From positions 1-64,000 of the forward strand of contig JBQCGP010000071.1 in NCBI GenBank assembly GCA_051955535.1: a stretch of 64,000 nucleotides of DNA, given 5' to 3'. Each line of letters starts with the position of its first letter. Positions within the stretch are counted from its first letter, which is position 1. This DNA is from 13-2-20CM-68-14 sp051955535 (lineage in GTDB: Bacteria; Actinomycetota; Thermoleophilia; Gaiellales; Gaiellaceae). The notes beneath the pieces were generated by a model, which saw only the letters and a list, made by a program, of their open reading frames with translations, had not been told where the DNA came from and searched no databases. Of the stretch, positions 56,281 through 64,000 are shown in pieces. Position numbers and translations under genes: made by a program.

Positions 56281-57665
56281 GCTTCCGCACCCGCCTCACC
56301 CTCGTCGCCGCGGCGGCGGTCGCGCTGGCCGTGGTGATCGCGTCGCTGGTCGTCTACGTCGTCGTCCGCAACCAGCTGCGTGGGCAGGTCGACGATGCGC
56401 TCAAAGGCCGTGCCACCTCGATCGTGCAGGGGCCGGGGCCGGGCCTGCACATCGAGGGCGGCTATCTCGAAGGCGTCGCGCTGCCCTCGTTCGGCAGCGG
56501 CTTCGACTTCGTTCAGCTCGTCAGCAGCTCAGGCCAAACCTGGCGGACGCAGTTCGAATCCGGCGCGTTGCCGCCGGGTAAGAACGCGGTCGACATCGCG
56601 AAGACCGGCCACGGCGCCCGCTTCAACGATGCCACCATCGGCAACCGCGACTACCGCGTCTACACGATCCCCGTCCAGGATCAGAGGGGCAACATCTACG
56701 CGCTCCAGGTCGCGCGCTCGCTCGGTGAGGTCAACAACACGCTTCACCGAATCGGAATCTTCCTGTTCCTGATCGCAGCGGGCGGGGTCGCGATCGCGGG
56801 CGGGCTCGGCCTCGCGGTCGCGCAGACGGCGCTCGCCCCGGTCCGTCGGCTTACGCAGGCGACCGAGCACGTCGCCGCGACGCAGGACCTCTCCGAGCGG
56901 ATCGAGGTGCGCGGGGAGGACGAGATCAGCCGGCTGGCGACGAGCTTCAACACGATGCTCGCGGCGCTGGAAGAGTCGGCGCGCTCGCAGCGCCAGCTCG
57001 TCTCTGACGCCTCCCACGAGCTGAGAACGCCGCTGACGAGCCTGCGCACCAACATCGAGGTGCTGGCACGCGATCGCAACATGCCCGAAGACGAGCGCGA
57101 GAAGCTGCTCAACGACGTCGTCGCCCAGCTCTCCGAGATGACCGCCCTCGTCACGGAGCTCGTCGAGCTCGCCCGCGGCCAGACTCATCCTCAGGAGGCC
57201 GAAGACGTCCGTCTCGACCTGCTCGTCAACGAGGTCCTCGAGAAGGCGCGGCGGGACTATCCGCAGGTCGAGTTCGTCGCCGACCTCCAGCCGTACGAGC
57301 TGCACGGCGTCCCGAACACGATCGCACGAGCCGTCTCGAACCTGCTCGACAACGCGGCCAAGTGGAGCCCGCCGGGTGGGAAGGTCGAGATCACCGTCCA
57401 CGACGGGCAGGTGATCGTCCGCGACCACGGGCCCGGGATCGACGAAGACGACCTGCCCTACGTCTTCGACCGCTTCTACCGGGCGCCGGCCGCGCGGAAG
57501 CTGCCCGGGTCCGGGCTCGGGCTTGCGATCGTCAAGCAGGTCGCCGAGGCCCACGGCGGCGGTGTGGGCGCCGAACGGCCCGCGGACGGAGGCACCCTGA
57601 TGCGGCTGAGGCTCTGCGGCTCGAACGGCGCCGGACCGGACGCCGCCGAGAACGAAAGAGTCTGA
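56277..57665 (+). CDS. Sensor histidine kinase (MprB-like)
   Basis: 462 residues from GTG 56277. Two membrane helices (about 12-35 and 157-183) enclose an extracytoplasmic sensor domain of about 120 residues. A HAMP domain follows (A-P-V-R-R-L-T-Q-A-T-E-H-V), then HisKA with His247 in V-S-D-A-S-H-E-L-R-T-P-L. The ATPase domain has N-box N-L-L-D-N-A-A-K-W-S-P, G1 D-H-G-P-G-I and G2 G-S-G-L-G-L-A-I-V. It would phosphorylate the regulator encoded just upstream. The envelope protease across the control region is the obvious target, giving an MprAB-PepD-like envelope stress circuit. Confidence 0.92.
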   Translation: MSFRTRLTLVAAAAVALAVVIASLVVYVVVRNQLRGQVDDALKGRATSIVQGPGPGLHIEGGYLEGVALPSFGSGFDFVQLVSSSGQTWRTQFESGALPPGKNAVDIAKTGHGARFNDATIGNRDYRVYTIPVQDQRGNIYALQVARSLGEVNNTLHRIGIFLFLIAAGGVAIAGGLGLAVAQTALAPVRRLTQATEHVAATQDLSERIEVRGEDEISRLATSFNTMLAALEESARSQRQLVSDASHELRTPLTSLRTNIEVLARDRNMPEDEREKLLNDVVAQLSEMTALVTELVELARGQTHPQEAEDVRLDLLVNEVLEKARRDYPQVEFVADLQPYELHGVPNTIARAVSNLLDNAAKWSPPGGKVEITVHDGQVIVRDHGPGIDEDDLPYVFDRFYRAPAARKLPGSGLGLAIVKQVAEAHGGGVGAERPADGGTLMRLRLCGSNGAGPDAAENERV

Positions 57666-57672
57666 CTGCGGA

Positions 57673-57710
57673 CTGTTGTTGGGACAGTCCCCGTTCGGGG
57701 ACGGTCCCTG
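57673..57710. repeat. GGGACTGTCCC-type palindromic repeat, copy 4 (single arm)
   Basis: TGTTGTTGGGACAGTCCCC-GTTC-GGGGACGGTCCCT represents one arm of the larger element at 50791. It occupies the 47-base gap between the converging kinase and 57713 genes and could form a terminator hairpin. Confidence 0.7.
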
Positions 57711-57712
57711 CC

Positions 57713-58000
57713 TCATTCAGAGCGTAGGGGGAGACCCGACGCTACGACGCGCCGCCCGCCGACGGCCTCGTAGACCACGTCGACGCTGTCGTTCTGGCGA
57801 TACGTGCCGGCGACGCCGAGGAACAGCGACAGCCAGCGCCAGAACCCGAGGCGGCCCTCCTTCGCGAGGCGCGCCTGAAAGACCAGCTCGTCTCCCTCAC
57901 GCCGAAAGTCCCGGCCCTCGTGCTGGGGTACTCCGTTCAGAAACACCTGAAAGTGCGACCCGATACCAGCCGGAAGTTGTACGCGCGTCCACTCGGCCAC
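57713..58000 (-). CDS. Small conserved actinobacterial protein
   Basis: 95 residues. Features are W-T-R-V-Q-L-P-A-G at the start, F-Q-V-F-L-N-G-V-P-Q-H-E-G-R-D-F, the segment A-K-E-G-R-L-G-F-W-R-W-L-S-L-F-L-G-V-A-G-T-Y and V-D-V-V-Y-E-A at the end. I recognise this as a recurrent short protein in this bacterial group, with an amphipathic W-R-W-L-S-L-F-L-G stretch that may touch the membrane. No function is known to me. It stands alone, convergent with the histidine kinase and divergent from the oxidase operon. Confidence 0.7.
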   Translation of the reverse strand: MAEWTRVQLPAGIGSHFQVFLNGVPQHEGRDFRREGDELVFQARLAKEGRLGFWRWLSLFLGVAGTYRQNDSVDVVYEAVGGRRVVASGLPLRSE

Positions 58001-58109
58001 CCTTCATAGAATGCCCGCCGGTGCCCGTGGCCGACCTCCGAGATAGCTGATGCGGCGCCCAGGTTCGTCCCTCGTCACGCGACCGGCGGCGAAACTGGAC
58101 GCGTAGCGT

Positions 58110-59084
58110 GTGAGGAGGAGAGCCCTAGCCGCGCTCGTCCTGGTCGGTCTGCTCGGGCTCGCCCTCGCACACACTGCCCTCGCGGGTGACCCGGCAGGTC
58201 TCTCGCCGCGGGGCCCCGACTCGCCGCAGGCGAGCAACATCGCGGACATCTACTGGCTGCTGATCGCGATCACCGGAGCGATCTTCATCCTCGTCGAAGG
58301 CGCGCTGATCGTCTTCATCGTCCGCTTCCGGAACCGAGGCCGCTCCCAAACGCTGGAGGGGCCGCAGATCCACGGAGCCCCGAGGCTCGAGTTGATGTGG
58401 ACAGTTGCGCCGGTGGTAATCCTGGTGGTGATCGTCACCTACGTGCTCGTGAAGCTTCCTGGGATCGACAAGGCCAACCCCGCGAGTGCCGCGAACAACT
58501 CGCTCGTCGTCAAGGTCGAGGGGCGCCAGTTCTACTGGAACTTCGTGTATCCGAACGGCGTCATCCAGGTCCAGCGAATGCGCGTGCCCGCGGGACGCGA
58601 CGTCAAGCTCGACGTCGGCTCCGAGGATGTCGTCCACAGCTGGTGGATCCCGGCCCTCCAGGGCAAGTTCGACGCCATCCCCGGGAGGACGAACCACCTG
58701 CACTTCACCGCGACCAAGGTGGGGACGTACAAGGGCCAATGCGGGGAGTTCTGCGGCTACGAGCACGCGCACATGTTCGCGAACGTCCAGGCGATGCCGA
58801 ACACCGACTTCCAGTCCTGGTACGACAAGGAAGCGCAAGCCCAGGCGAGTGGCACATCCGACCTCGGCAAGATGACCTTCGACGGGGTATGCGCCACCTG
58901 CCACGGCTTCCAGGGCCAGGGTGCATTCGGCCCGGATCTGCAGGGCAACCCGATCTTCAAGCAGCCGGACGCGATCAAGACGCTGCTCCGCAACGGCGGC
59001 ATCCAGATGCCGGCAGTCGGCCGCGGCTGGACCGATCGACAGATGAATGCGCTGATCGCCTACACGAAGCGCTTCGCCCCCTGA
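58110..59084 (+). CDS. ctaC: Cytochrome c oxidase subunit II fused to cytochrome c
   Basis: 324 residues from GTG 58110 (no clear ribosome site upstream, a purine-rich run lies just inside). A signal peptide and two membrane helices precede the CuA cupredoxin domain. The metal ligands are H in V-V-H-S-W-W-I-P and the C-G-E-F-C-G-Y-E-H-A-H-M cluster. The last 85 residues are a class I cytochrome c with C-A-T-C-H-G-F and the axial Met in I-Q-M-P-A-V. This caa3-type subunit II takes electrons from soluble or membrane cytochrome c. First gene of the oxidase operon. Confidence 0.93.
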   Translation: MRRRALAALVLVGLLGLALAHTALAGDPAGLSPRGPDSPQASNIADIYWLLIAITGAIFILVEGALIVFIVRFRNRGRSQTLEGPQIHGAPRLELMWTVAPVVILVVIVTYVLVKLPGIDKANPASAANNSLVVKVEGRQFYWNFVYPNGVIQVQRMRVPAGRDVKLDVGSEDVVHSWWIPALQGKFDAIPGRTNHLHFTATKVGTYKGQCGEFCGYEHAHMFANVQAMPNTDFQSWYDKEAQAQASGTSDLGKMTFDGVCATCHGFQGQGAFGPDLQGNPIFKQPDAIKTLLRNGGIQMPAVGRGWTDRQMNALIAYTKRFAP

Positions 59085-60733
59085 TGGCCGTTCGCGTAAC
59101 CCCCGCTCCCGCCTCGACCGTCGTCTCGCGCGGCCGCTACTCGAGCTGGCTCGCCACCGTCGACCACAAGCGGATCGGGATCATGTACATCCTCACGAGC
59201 CTGCTCTTCTTCGTGGCGGGCGGGATCATCGCGCTCCTGATGCGCTCCCAGCTCGCGCAGCCCAACGAGCACATCTTCACGCGCAACAAGTACGACCAGC
59301 TCTTCACGATGCACGGCACGACGATGATCTTCCTCGTCGTCGTGCCGGTCTTCGCCGGCCTCGGGAACTTCCTCGTGCCGCTGATGATCGGCGCGCGCGA
59401 CATGGCGTTCCCTCGCCTGAACGCGCTGTCCTACTGGTTCTTCGTTCTTGGCGGAATCGTCCTCTATGCGAGCTGGTTCGCCGCCGGCGGCGCCGCACGC
59501 GCCGGCTGGTACTCGTATCCGCCGCTCTCGGAGAGCGCCTTCGAGCCCGGCAGGGGCCAGGACCTCTGGATCCTCGCAATCCACCTGACGTCGATCTCGT
59601 CGATCCTCGGGGCGATCAACTTCATCGTCACGATCCACAACATGCGCGCGCCGGGGATGAGCTGGATGCGCATGCCCCTGTTCGTCTGGTCGATCTACGT
59701 CTACGCGATCCTGATCCTGATCGCGCTGACGGAGCTCGCCGGCGCGCTGACGCTGCTGCTGCTCGACCGCAACGTCGGCACGCACTTCTTCCTACCGAGC
59801 AAGGGCGGGAGCGCGATCCTCTATCAGCACATGTTCTGGTTCTTCGGGCACCCCGAGGTCTACATCATGGTCCTGCCCGCCTTCGGGATCCTGTCCGAGG
59901 TGATCCCGGTGTTCTCGCGCAAGCCGATCTTCGGCTACAAGGCGGTCGCCTTCTCGACGATCGCGATCGGCTTCTACTCGATGCTCGTTTGGGCGCACCA
60001 CATGTTCTCGGTCGGGATGCCGACCGCGCTCAACATCTTCTTCATGCTCTCCTCGATGACGATCGCGGTGCCGACCGGGATCAAGATCCTGAACTGGATC
60101 GCGACGACCTGGCGCGGCAACCTCATCCTCGACACGCCGATGCTGTTTGCGCTCGGCGCTGTTGGCGTGTTCACGATCGGAGGCCTGTCGGGGGTGATGC
60201 TCGCGTCGTTCCCGTTCGACTGGCAGGTGACCGACACCTACTTCGTCGTCGCGCACATGCACTACGTGCTGTTTGGTGGCTCGGCTTTCGCCCTCTTCGC
60301 AGCCTTCTATTACTGGTGGCCGAAGATGTTCGGGCGATTCCTCGACGAGCGGCTCGGAAAGATCAACTTCTGGCTCTACTTCATCGGGATCAACCTGACC
60401 TTCTTCCCGCAACATTTCCTCGGCCTGCTCGGCATGCCGCGCCGCGTCTGGACCTACAACCACCACGGCTGGTGGGCGGCGTGGAACCTCGTCTCGACGA
60501 TCGGCGCCTTCGTGATGGCGCTCGCGACCCTCGTGTTCATCATCAACGCCGTCAAGACGACGCGGTCGGGACGGCGTGCCGGAAACGACCCGTGGAAGGC
60601 CGACACCCTCGAGTGGTACACGAGCTCGCCGCCGCCGGAGTACAACTTTGACAAGGTTCCCTATGTGACGAGCGCGCGCCCGTTGCGCGACCTGCGGCGG
60701 CGTCTGCAGGAGGAGGCGGCCGTTCATGCCTGA
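59084..60733 (+). CDS. ctaD: Cytochrome c oxidase subunit I
   Basis: 549 residues with twelve membrane helices; ATG overlaps the ctaC stop by one base (TGATG). Haem a ligand His is in F-T-M-H-G-T-T-M-I. The CuB/crosslink region W-F-F-G-H-P-E-V-Y carries the His-Tyr pair, two further CuB His are in V-W-A-H-H-M-F, and haem ligands are in A-H-M-H-Y-V-L-F. The K-channel Lys and the Y-S-P (here G-W-Y-S-Y-P-P-L) loop are present, so this is an A-type proton-pumping oxidase. No subunit III gene follows in the window. Confidence 0.95.
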   Translation: MAVRVTPAPASTVVSRGRYSSWLATVDHKRIGIMYILTSLLFFVAGGIIALLMRSQLAQPNEHIFTRNKYDQLFTMHGTTMIFLVVVPVFAGLGNFLVPLMIGARDMAFPRLNALSYWFFVLGGIVLYASWFAAGGAARAGWYSYPPLSESAFEPGRGQDLWILAIHLTSISSILGAINFIVTIHNMRAPGMSWMRMPLFVWSIYVYAILILIALTELAGALTLLLLDRNVGTHFFLPSKGGSAILYQHMFWFFGHPEVYIMVLPAFGILSEVIPVFSRKPIFGYKAVAFSTIAIGFYSMLVWAHHMFSVGMPTALNIFFMLSSMTIAVPTGIKILNWIATTWRGNLILDTPMLFALGAVGVFTIGGLSGVMLASFPFDWQVTDTYFVVAHMHYVLFGGSAFALFAAFYYWWPKMFGRFLDERLGKINFWLYFIGINLTFFPQHFLGLLGMPRRVWTYNHHGWWAAWNLVSTIGAFVMALATLVFIINAVKTTRSGRRAGNDPWKADTLEWYTSSPPPEYNFDKVPYVTSARPLRDLRRRLQEEAAVHA

Positions 60734-61910
60734 CGTTCGCCCCGGTCCCTGGCTGCGCCTGATCGCGGTGGGAGCGTCTTCCGCGGCCGCGTTGGCCGTC
60801 GTCTCGGGCGCCCTCTCCCTGCACACGGCCCACCGCGCACTCGCCGCCTTGGCGGTGCCGCCGCTCGCCGCCCTCGTCGCTGCCGGCTGGGTGGCGCACC
60901 GGCGTCTGGTCTGGCCGTCCGTGGCCGCTCTTGCGTTCTTCCTCGCTGCCGCGCTCGTAATCGGGCGGCCGCTGCACATCGCCTTCGCGGCGTTGGCACT
61001 CGCCGCCGCCCTGATCGCGACCGCGGAGACGCTTCGAGGCGAGCAGGTCCCGGCCGCCCCGTGGAGGGACTACGTGACGCTCACGAAGCCGCGGATCATG
61101 AGCCTGCTCCTCCTGACCGGAGCCTGCGGGATGATCGTGGGGGCAGGCGGCCTGCCGTCGGCGTGGCTCTTCGTCGTCACGATGATCGGCCTCGCCCTCG
61201 CCTGCGGCGGCGCGAGCGCGCTGAACCACGTGATCGACCGCGACATCGACCGGCACATGAGCCGCACCGACCGCCGCCCGGTCGCCGCCGAGCGCGTGGC
61301 GCCGACGCGCGCGCTCGAGTTCGGCCTTGCCTTGTCGGCTCTCTCCTTCGTGCTGCTCGCGAGCCTCGTCAACGTGCTGACGGCGCTGCTCGCGCTCGCA
61401 GGCGGCCTCTTCTACGTCTTCGTCTACACGCGCTGGCTGAAGCGCTCGACGCCGCAGAACATCGTCATCGGGGGCGCGGCGGGAGCGGTGCCGCCGCTCG
61501 TCGGCTGGGCCGCGGCGACGGGGGACGTGACGGTGCCGGCGCTGCTGCTGTTCGCGATCGTCTTCTTCTGGACGCCTCCGCACTTCTGGGCTCTCGCCTT
61601 GCTGATCCGCCGTGACTACGAGGCCGCCGGCGTGCCGATGCTGCCCGTCGTCCGCGGGGAGCGCGAGACGACCAAACAGATCGTGCTCTACACAGTCGTG
61701 CTGGTGGCGGTGACTGCGTCGCCGTTCCTGTACGGGACGCTGGGGCTGCCTTACCTCGTGGCGGCGCTTGCGCTCGGCGTTGCGTTCCTCGGCCTGGCCC
61801 TTGGTCTTCGCCGCGAGCCCACGCCGCGCCGGGCGGCGCTCCTCTTCCACTTCTCGCTCCTGTACTTGGCCTTGCTCTTCGTGGCCATGGCCCTGGACGC
61901 CGCGCTGTGA
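60726..61910 (+). CDS. ctaB: Haem o synthase (protohaem IX farnesyltransferase) with extra N-terminal membrane domain
   Basis: 394 residues, about 100 longer than usual. The UbiA-type catalytic part (about 110-394) has L-T-K-P-R-I-M-S, N-H-V-I-D-R-D-I-D-R-H-M-S-R-T, R-R-P-V, Y-T-R-W-L-K-R and F-W-T-P-P-H-F-W. The first 105 residues hold about four membrane helices with H-T-A-H-R-A-L-A-A-L and L-H-I-A-F-A-A-L. Paired His in such helices recall one half of haem a synthase CtaA, but this is not a confident assignment. The start overlaps ctaD by eight bases. It makes haem O for the oxidase from protohaem and farnesyl diphosphate. Confidence 0.92.
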   Translation: MPDVRPGPWLRLIAVGASSAAALAVVSGALSLHTAHRALAALAVPPLAALVAAGWVAHRRLVWPSVAALAFFLAAALVIGRPLHIAFAALALAAALIATAETLRGEQVPAAPWRDYVTLTKPRIMSLLLLTGACGMIVGAGGLPSAWLFVVTMIGLALACGGASALNHVIDRDIDRHMSRTDRRPVAAERVAPTRALEFGLALSALSFVLLASLVNVLTALLALAGGLFYVFVYTRWLKRSTPQNIVIGGAAGAVPPLVGWAAATGDVTVPALLLFAIVFFWTPPHFWALALLIRRDYEAAGVPMLPVVRGERETTKQIVLYTVVLVAVTASPFLYGTLGLPYLVAALALGVAFLGLALGLRREPTPRRAALLFHFSLLYLALLFVAMALDAAL

Positions 61911-62083
61911 CCGAGCAACTACCGGAGCCGCCCATCCCGCAGACGATGGTGGACGAGCCCGTCGACCTCGACGCCGAGCTCGCCCGCCGGAACGTGATCT
62001 TCGGGCTGGCGCTGTTCGTGTTCGTGCTGCTGCTGTTCGGCGCAACCATCCTCGTCGCGTACGTCTATCTCTGGCTCGACTGA
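61907..62083 (+). CDS. 58-residue single-helix protein of the oxidase operon
   Basis: The frame starts at a GTG that overlaps the ctaB stop by four bases (GTGA) and ends at TGA 62081-62083. An acidic, Pro-rich N-terminal half (T-E-Q-L-P-E-P-P, V-D-E-P-V-D-L-D-A-E-L) leads to R-R-N and one membrane helix (FGLALFVFVLLLFGATILVA), followed by Y-V-Y-L-W-L-D. This predicts the acidic part inside and the C-terminus outside. Tight coupling argues for a small oxidase subunit or assembly factor. No family recognised. Confidence 0.7.
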   Translation: MTEQLPEPPIPQTMVDEPVDLDAELARRNVIFGLALFVFVLLLFGATILVAYVYLWLD

Positions 62084-62135
62084 GGCATCGCTTGCGATGC
62101 CTCCTGGAGGACGTCCGGGCTTTACCCGGGCGTCC
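62082..62135 (+). terminator. Double hairpin terminator of the oxidase operon
   Basis: The first hairpin, GAGGCATCG-CTTG-CGATGCCTC (62082-62103), starts inside the stop codon. The second, GGACGTCCGGG-CTTTA-CCCGGGCGTCC (62109-62135), has an 11-bp stem with one T-G wobble. No T tract follows. Confidence 0.7.
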
Positions 62136-62173
62136 GGTTAATCCCCGCGGTAGGGCGTTGCGGCAACGAAGCA

Positions 62174-63313
62174 ATGACTTGGTCGACTGAGGGCATCTGG
62201 ATAACTGAGGTCGCCGACCCGCCGCCTGGCGTTCGGCTGGCCGTAAAAGACCTCTTCGACACCGCCGGGCTGAGGACGACGTACGGCTCGGTGATCTTCG
62301 CCGACCACATTCCTGCGGAGACGGCCGAGGCCGTGCGGCTGCTCGAAAGGGCCGGCTACGTGAACGTCGGCAAGGCGAACCTGCACGAGTTCGCCTACGG
62401 CGTCACGTCCGAGAACCCGCACTACGGCGCAGTCCCGAATCCGCGCGCGCCCGGCCGGACGGCGGGCGGCTCGAGCGGAGGTTCCGCCGCGGCACTCGCG
62501 GCCGGGCTCGCGGACGCCTCGCTCGGCTCCGACTCGGCCGGCTCGATCCGCATCCCCGCCGCCTGTTGCGGCGTCGTCGGCTTCAAGCCGACCTACGGGC
62601 TGGTCCCGATCGAAGGCTGCTTTCCGCTCGCGCCGAGCTTCGACCACGCCGGGCCGATGGCCTGCGACGTCGGAGGGTGCGTCCGCATGATGAAGGCGCT
62701 CGTGCCGGAGCTCGAGTCGACCGAGGTCGAGCTCGGCGAGCTGCGCATCGGTATGGCCTGGCTCGACGAGGCCGATCCGCTTGTGCGCGCGCGCGTCGAG
62801 GAAGCTGTCGCCCACTTTTCGAGCCCGCGAGCGCTCGTGCTCCCGGTCCCCGACCGCGAGGACTGGGGCCCCGCGTTTCGACGGGAGGCGCTCGAGTCCC
62901 ACGCCGGTCTCTTCCCCGAGCGCGCCGAGGACTATGGGGACGACGTCCGAAGCTCGCTCGACGGTGCCTTGGGGCTGACCGACTCCGAGGTCGACGCCGC
63001 TCGCCGGCTCCGCGAGCGCCTCCGAGAGGAGCTGCCGGAGACGCTGGGAGACCTCGACCTCCTCGTGACCCCCACGCTCCCTGTCGTGGCGCCCAGGTAC
63101 GGCGAGGGGACGCGCACCGTCCTCACCCGTCTGACGGCGCTCTTCAATCTGACGGGATGGCCTGCGCTCGCCCTGCCGTGCGGACCGGCCGAAGACGGAC
63201 TCCCGGCGTCGGTTCAGCTCGCGGCACCGCCCGGCCGGGATGCACTCGTGCTCGCCGCGGGTGCGGCGCTCGAAGGCGCGCTCGCGTTCGGCCAGCCTCA
63301 CCCGAACGAGTGA
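62174..63313 (+). CDS. Amidase-signature family hydrolase
   Basis: 379 residues. The Ser-cisSer-Lys triad is visible: Lys25 in L-A-V-K-D-L-F, the Gly/Ser loop T-A-G-G-S-S-G-G-S-A (Ser100/101) and the nucleophile Ser124 in G-S-D-S-A-G-S-I-R-I-P. The consensus before it is G-T-D-T-G/A-G-S; here it is G-S-D-S-A-G-S. At 379 residues it is shorter than GatA (about 480), so it is more likely a free amidase than the tRNA amidotransferase subunit; no gatB or gatC is nearby. The substrate is unknown. It follows the oxidase terminator and has no obvious ribosome site. Confidence 0.87.
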   Translation: MTWSTEGIWITEVADPPPGVRLAVKDLFDTAGLRTTYGSVIFADHIPAETAEAVRLLERAGYVNVGKANLHEFAYGVTSENPHYGAVPNPRAPGRTAGGSSGGSAAALAAGLADASLGSDSAGSIRIPAACCGVVGFKPTYGLVPIEGCFPLAPSFDHAGPMACDVGGCVRMMKALVPELESTEVELGELRIGMAWLDEADPLVRARVEEAVAHFSSPRALVLPVPDREDWGPAFRREALESHAGLFPERAEDYGDDVRSSLDGALGLTDSEVDAARRLRERLREELPETLGDLDLLVTPTLPVVAPRYGEGTRTVLTRLTALFNLTGWPALALPCGPAEDGLPASVQLAAPPGRDALVLAAGAALEGALAFGQPHPNE

Positions 63314-63350
63314 GTCCGGGCTTGCGCGGCCTGCCGACACTCTCCACGGA

Positions 63351-64000
63351 ATGCGTGTGGCCCGCGTCCTCGTCCCTACGCTCGTTTGCGCGCTCGTGTT
63401 CGCGGGCCGCGCACACTCCGCGCGCGCCGCGACTCCCGTCGTCGTCCCGAGACCGACAAACGGCGGCCAGTTCGCGTACACGGCGCCCGAAGCGCAGCCA
63501 TACGTCACCTCCCGGGCCGTCGTCCATTACGTCACGTCGGGCCCCCAGGCGCCGCCGCTCACCGACGCGGACGGCAACGGCGTACCCGACTACGTGGAGC
63601 AGATCGGTGCCGCGGCGGACGTCGCCCTCCTCTATTACGAGCGGCACGGCTTCAAGCAGCCCCTCCCCGACACCGCCGGGCCCGACACCAAGCCGGACAT
63701 CTACATCGACACGCTGCCGACCGGAGTCCTCGGCTTCACGCTCAAGCAGGCGCATGCCGAAGGCGGCACGTTCGTCCTTGTCTCGCCGACGCTCGACACA
63801 ACCGCGTCGAAGCCGAACGGCGGCATCGACATCACGGTCGCCCACGAGCTCTTCCACCTGATCCAGTTCTCGTACCTCGCGGGCGACAAGGTTCCGACCT
63901 GGGCGCTCGAAGGAAGCGCGACGGCCATGTCGATGCGTGTCTTCCCGCAGGCTCAGGATCGCTTGAACACCGCCTATCTCAACGATTGGCTGAAGACGCC
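63351..64000 (+). CDS. Secreted zinc metalloprotease-like protein, 5' part
   Basis: The frame is open from ATG 63351 to the window end (216 codons), so the C-terminus is missing. A signal peptide (VLVPTLVCALVFAGRAHSAR then A-A) precedes the mature start. H-Y-V-T-S-G-P-Q-A-P-P and D-A-D-G-N-G-V-P-D-Y-V-E form a calcium-loop-like motif near residues 75-90. The zinc motif is V-A-H-E-L-F-H-L-I (HExxH), and W-A-L-E-G-S-A-T-A some 20 residues on supplies a third-ligand Glu as in gluzincins. This order resembles the 'MXAN_6640 family putative metalloprotease' proteins. The frame is absent from simple stop-to-stop lists because it runs off the edge. Confidence 0.8.
   Translation, partial: MRVARVLVPTLVCALVFAGRAHSARAATPVVVPRPTNGGQFAYTAPEAQPYVTSRAVVHYVTSGPQAPPLTDADGNGVPDYVEQIGAAADVALLYYERHGFKQPLPDTAGPDTKPDIYIDTLPTGVLGFTLKQAHAEGGTFVLVSPTLDTTASKPNGGIDITVAHELFHLIQFSYLAGDKVPTWALEGSATAMSMRVFPQAQDRLNTAYLNDWLKT

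Noticed and set aside
58397..60733. An apparent 778-residue fusion before cytochrome oxidase subunit I
   Set aside because: The upstream part is out of frame with ctaC and meaningless; the TGATG junction at 59082-59086 shows the ordinary start.
62174..63313. GatA subunit of the tRNA amidotransferase
   Set aside because: It is about 100 residues too short and no gatB or gatC accompanies it; a free amidase is more likely.
1..64000. tRNA, rRNA, riboswitches and prophage or IS elements
   Set aside because: I looked for T-loop-like GGTTCGAATC contexts, conserved rRNA strings and transposase motifs by eye and found none that fold or read convincingly; a covariance-model scan would be needed to exclude small RNAs.

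Overview
The window is a high-GC chromosomal segment with dense, mostly co-directional operons. The gene content (SigB/SigF-type sigma factor, Wzy/Wzz polysaccharide genes, HutC-type GntR regulator with DasR-like operators, MprAB/HtrA-like envelope stress locus, caa3-type oxidase, LLM-class flavin oxidoreductase, many GTG/TTG starts and several apparently leaderless promoters) points to a Gram-positive-type actinobacterium. The style of the small conserved proteins suggests the Thermoleophilia (Gaiellales/Solirubrobacterales), which is inference. I see no rRNA, tRNA, CRISPR array, phage or transposase gene.

Region 1 (1-9.8 kb): the end of a giant secreted protein of 77-residue Ig-like repeats; a small Cys-containing hypothetical; two secreted low-complexity proteins with C-terminal membrane anchors; a SigB-like sigma factor followed by a HicB-like protein with a C-terminal membrane helix; and a secreted parallel beta-helix protein. 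Region 2 (9.9-18.3 kb): exopolysaccharide biosynthesis, with a Wzz/BY-kinase-like fusion, O-antigen-ligase-type polymerase, GT4 glycosyltransferase, polysaccharide deacetylase, FemAB/CelD-like acyltransferase, P-loop kinase and the initiating polyprenyl glycosylphosphotransferase.

Region 3 (18.3-24 kb): single genes (GNAT, PRC-barrel, VOC, GFA, MBL hydrolase, alpha/beta hydrolase) and a MarR-controlled DHA2 drug exporter. Region 4 (24-37 kb): a XylFGH-like sugar ABC transporter, then a coherent amino-sugar / peptidoglycan-recycling regulon: murQ-nagA-SIS deaminase on one strand; ABC ATPase, GntR regulator, binding protein, two permeases and a NagZ-type GH3 hexosaminidase on the other. DasR-like palindromes lie at the murQ promoter and upstream of the binding-protein gene. 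Region 5 (37-42.7 kb): a lactonase-like propeller, a sulfite-oxidase-like molybdoenzyme with a ferredoxin-type reductase and zinc-ribbon partner, an APH-like kinase, a diguanylate cyclase and a proline-rich secreted protein with a puzzling zinc-ribbon frame after it.

Region 6 (42.7-54 kb): a reductive pyrimidine/hydantoin degradation locus: LLM oxidoreductase, LysE exporter, M20 N-carbamoyl amidohydrolase, NMT1-type ABC transporter, dihydropyrimidinase, malonate/methylmalonate semialdehyde dehydrogenase and class III aminotransferase. Together these would take dihydropyrimidine to beta-amino acid to semialdehyde to acyl-CoA. Region 7 (54-58 kb): an HtrA protease divergent from an MprAB-like two-component system, with 11-bp-period direct repeats between them. 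Region 8 (58-64 kb): cytochrome c oxidase (ctaC, ctaD, ctaB and a 58-residue single-helix peptide), an amidase, and the start of a secreted metalloprotease cut by the window end.

A family of GGGACTGTCCC-type palindromic repeats occurs at four intergenic sites, and a separate 25-bp direct repeat precedes the aminotransferase gene.
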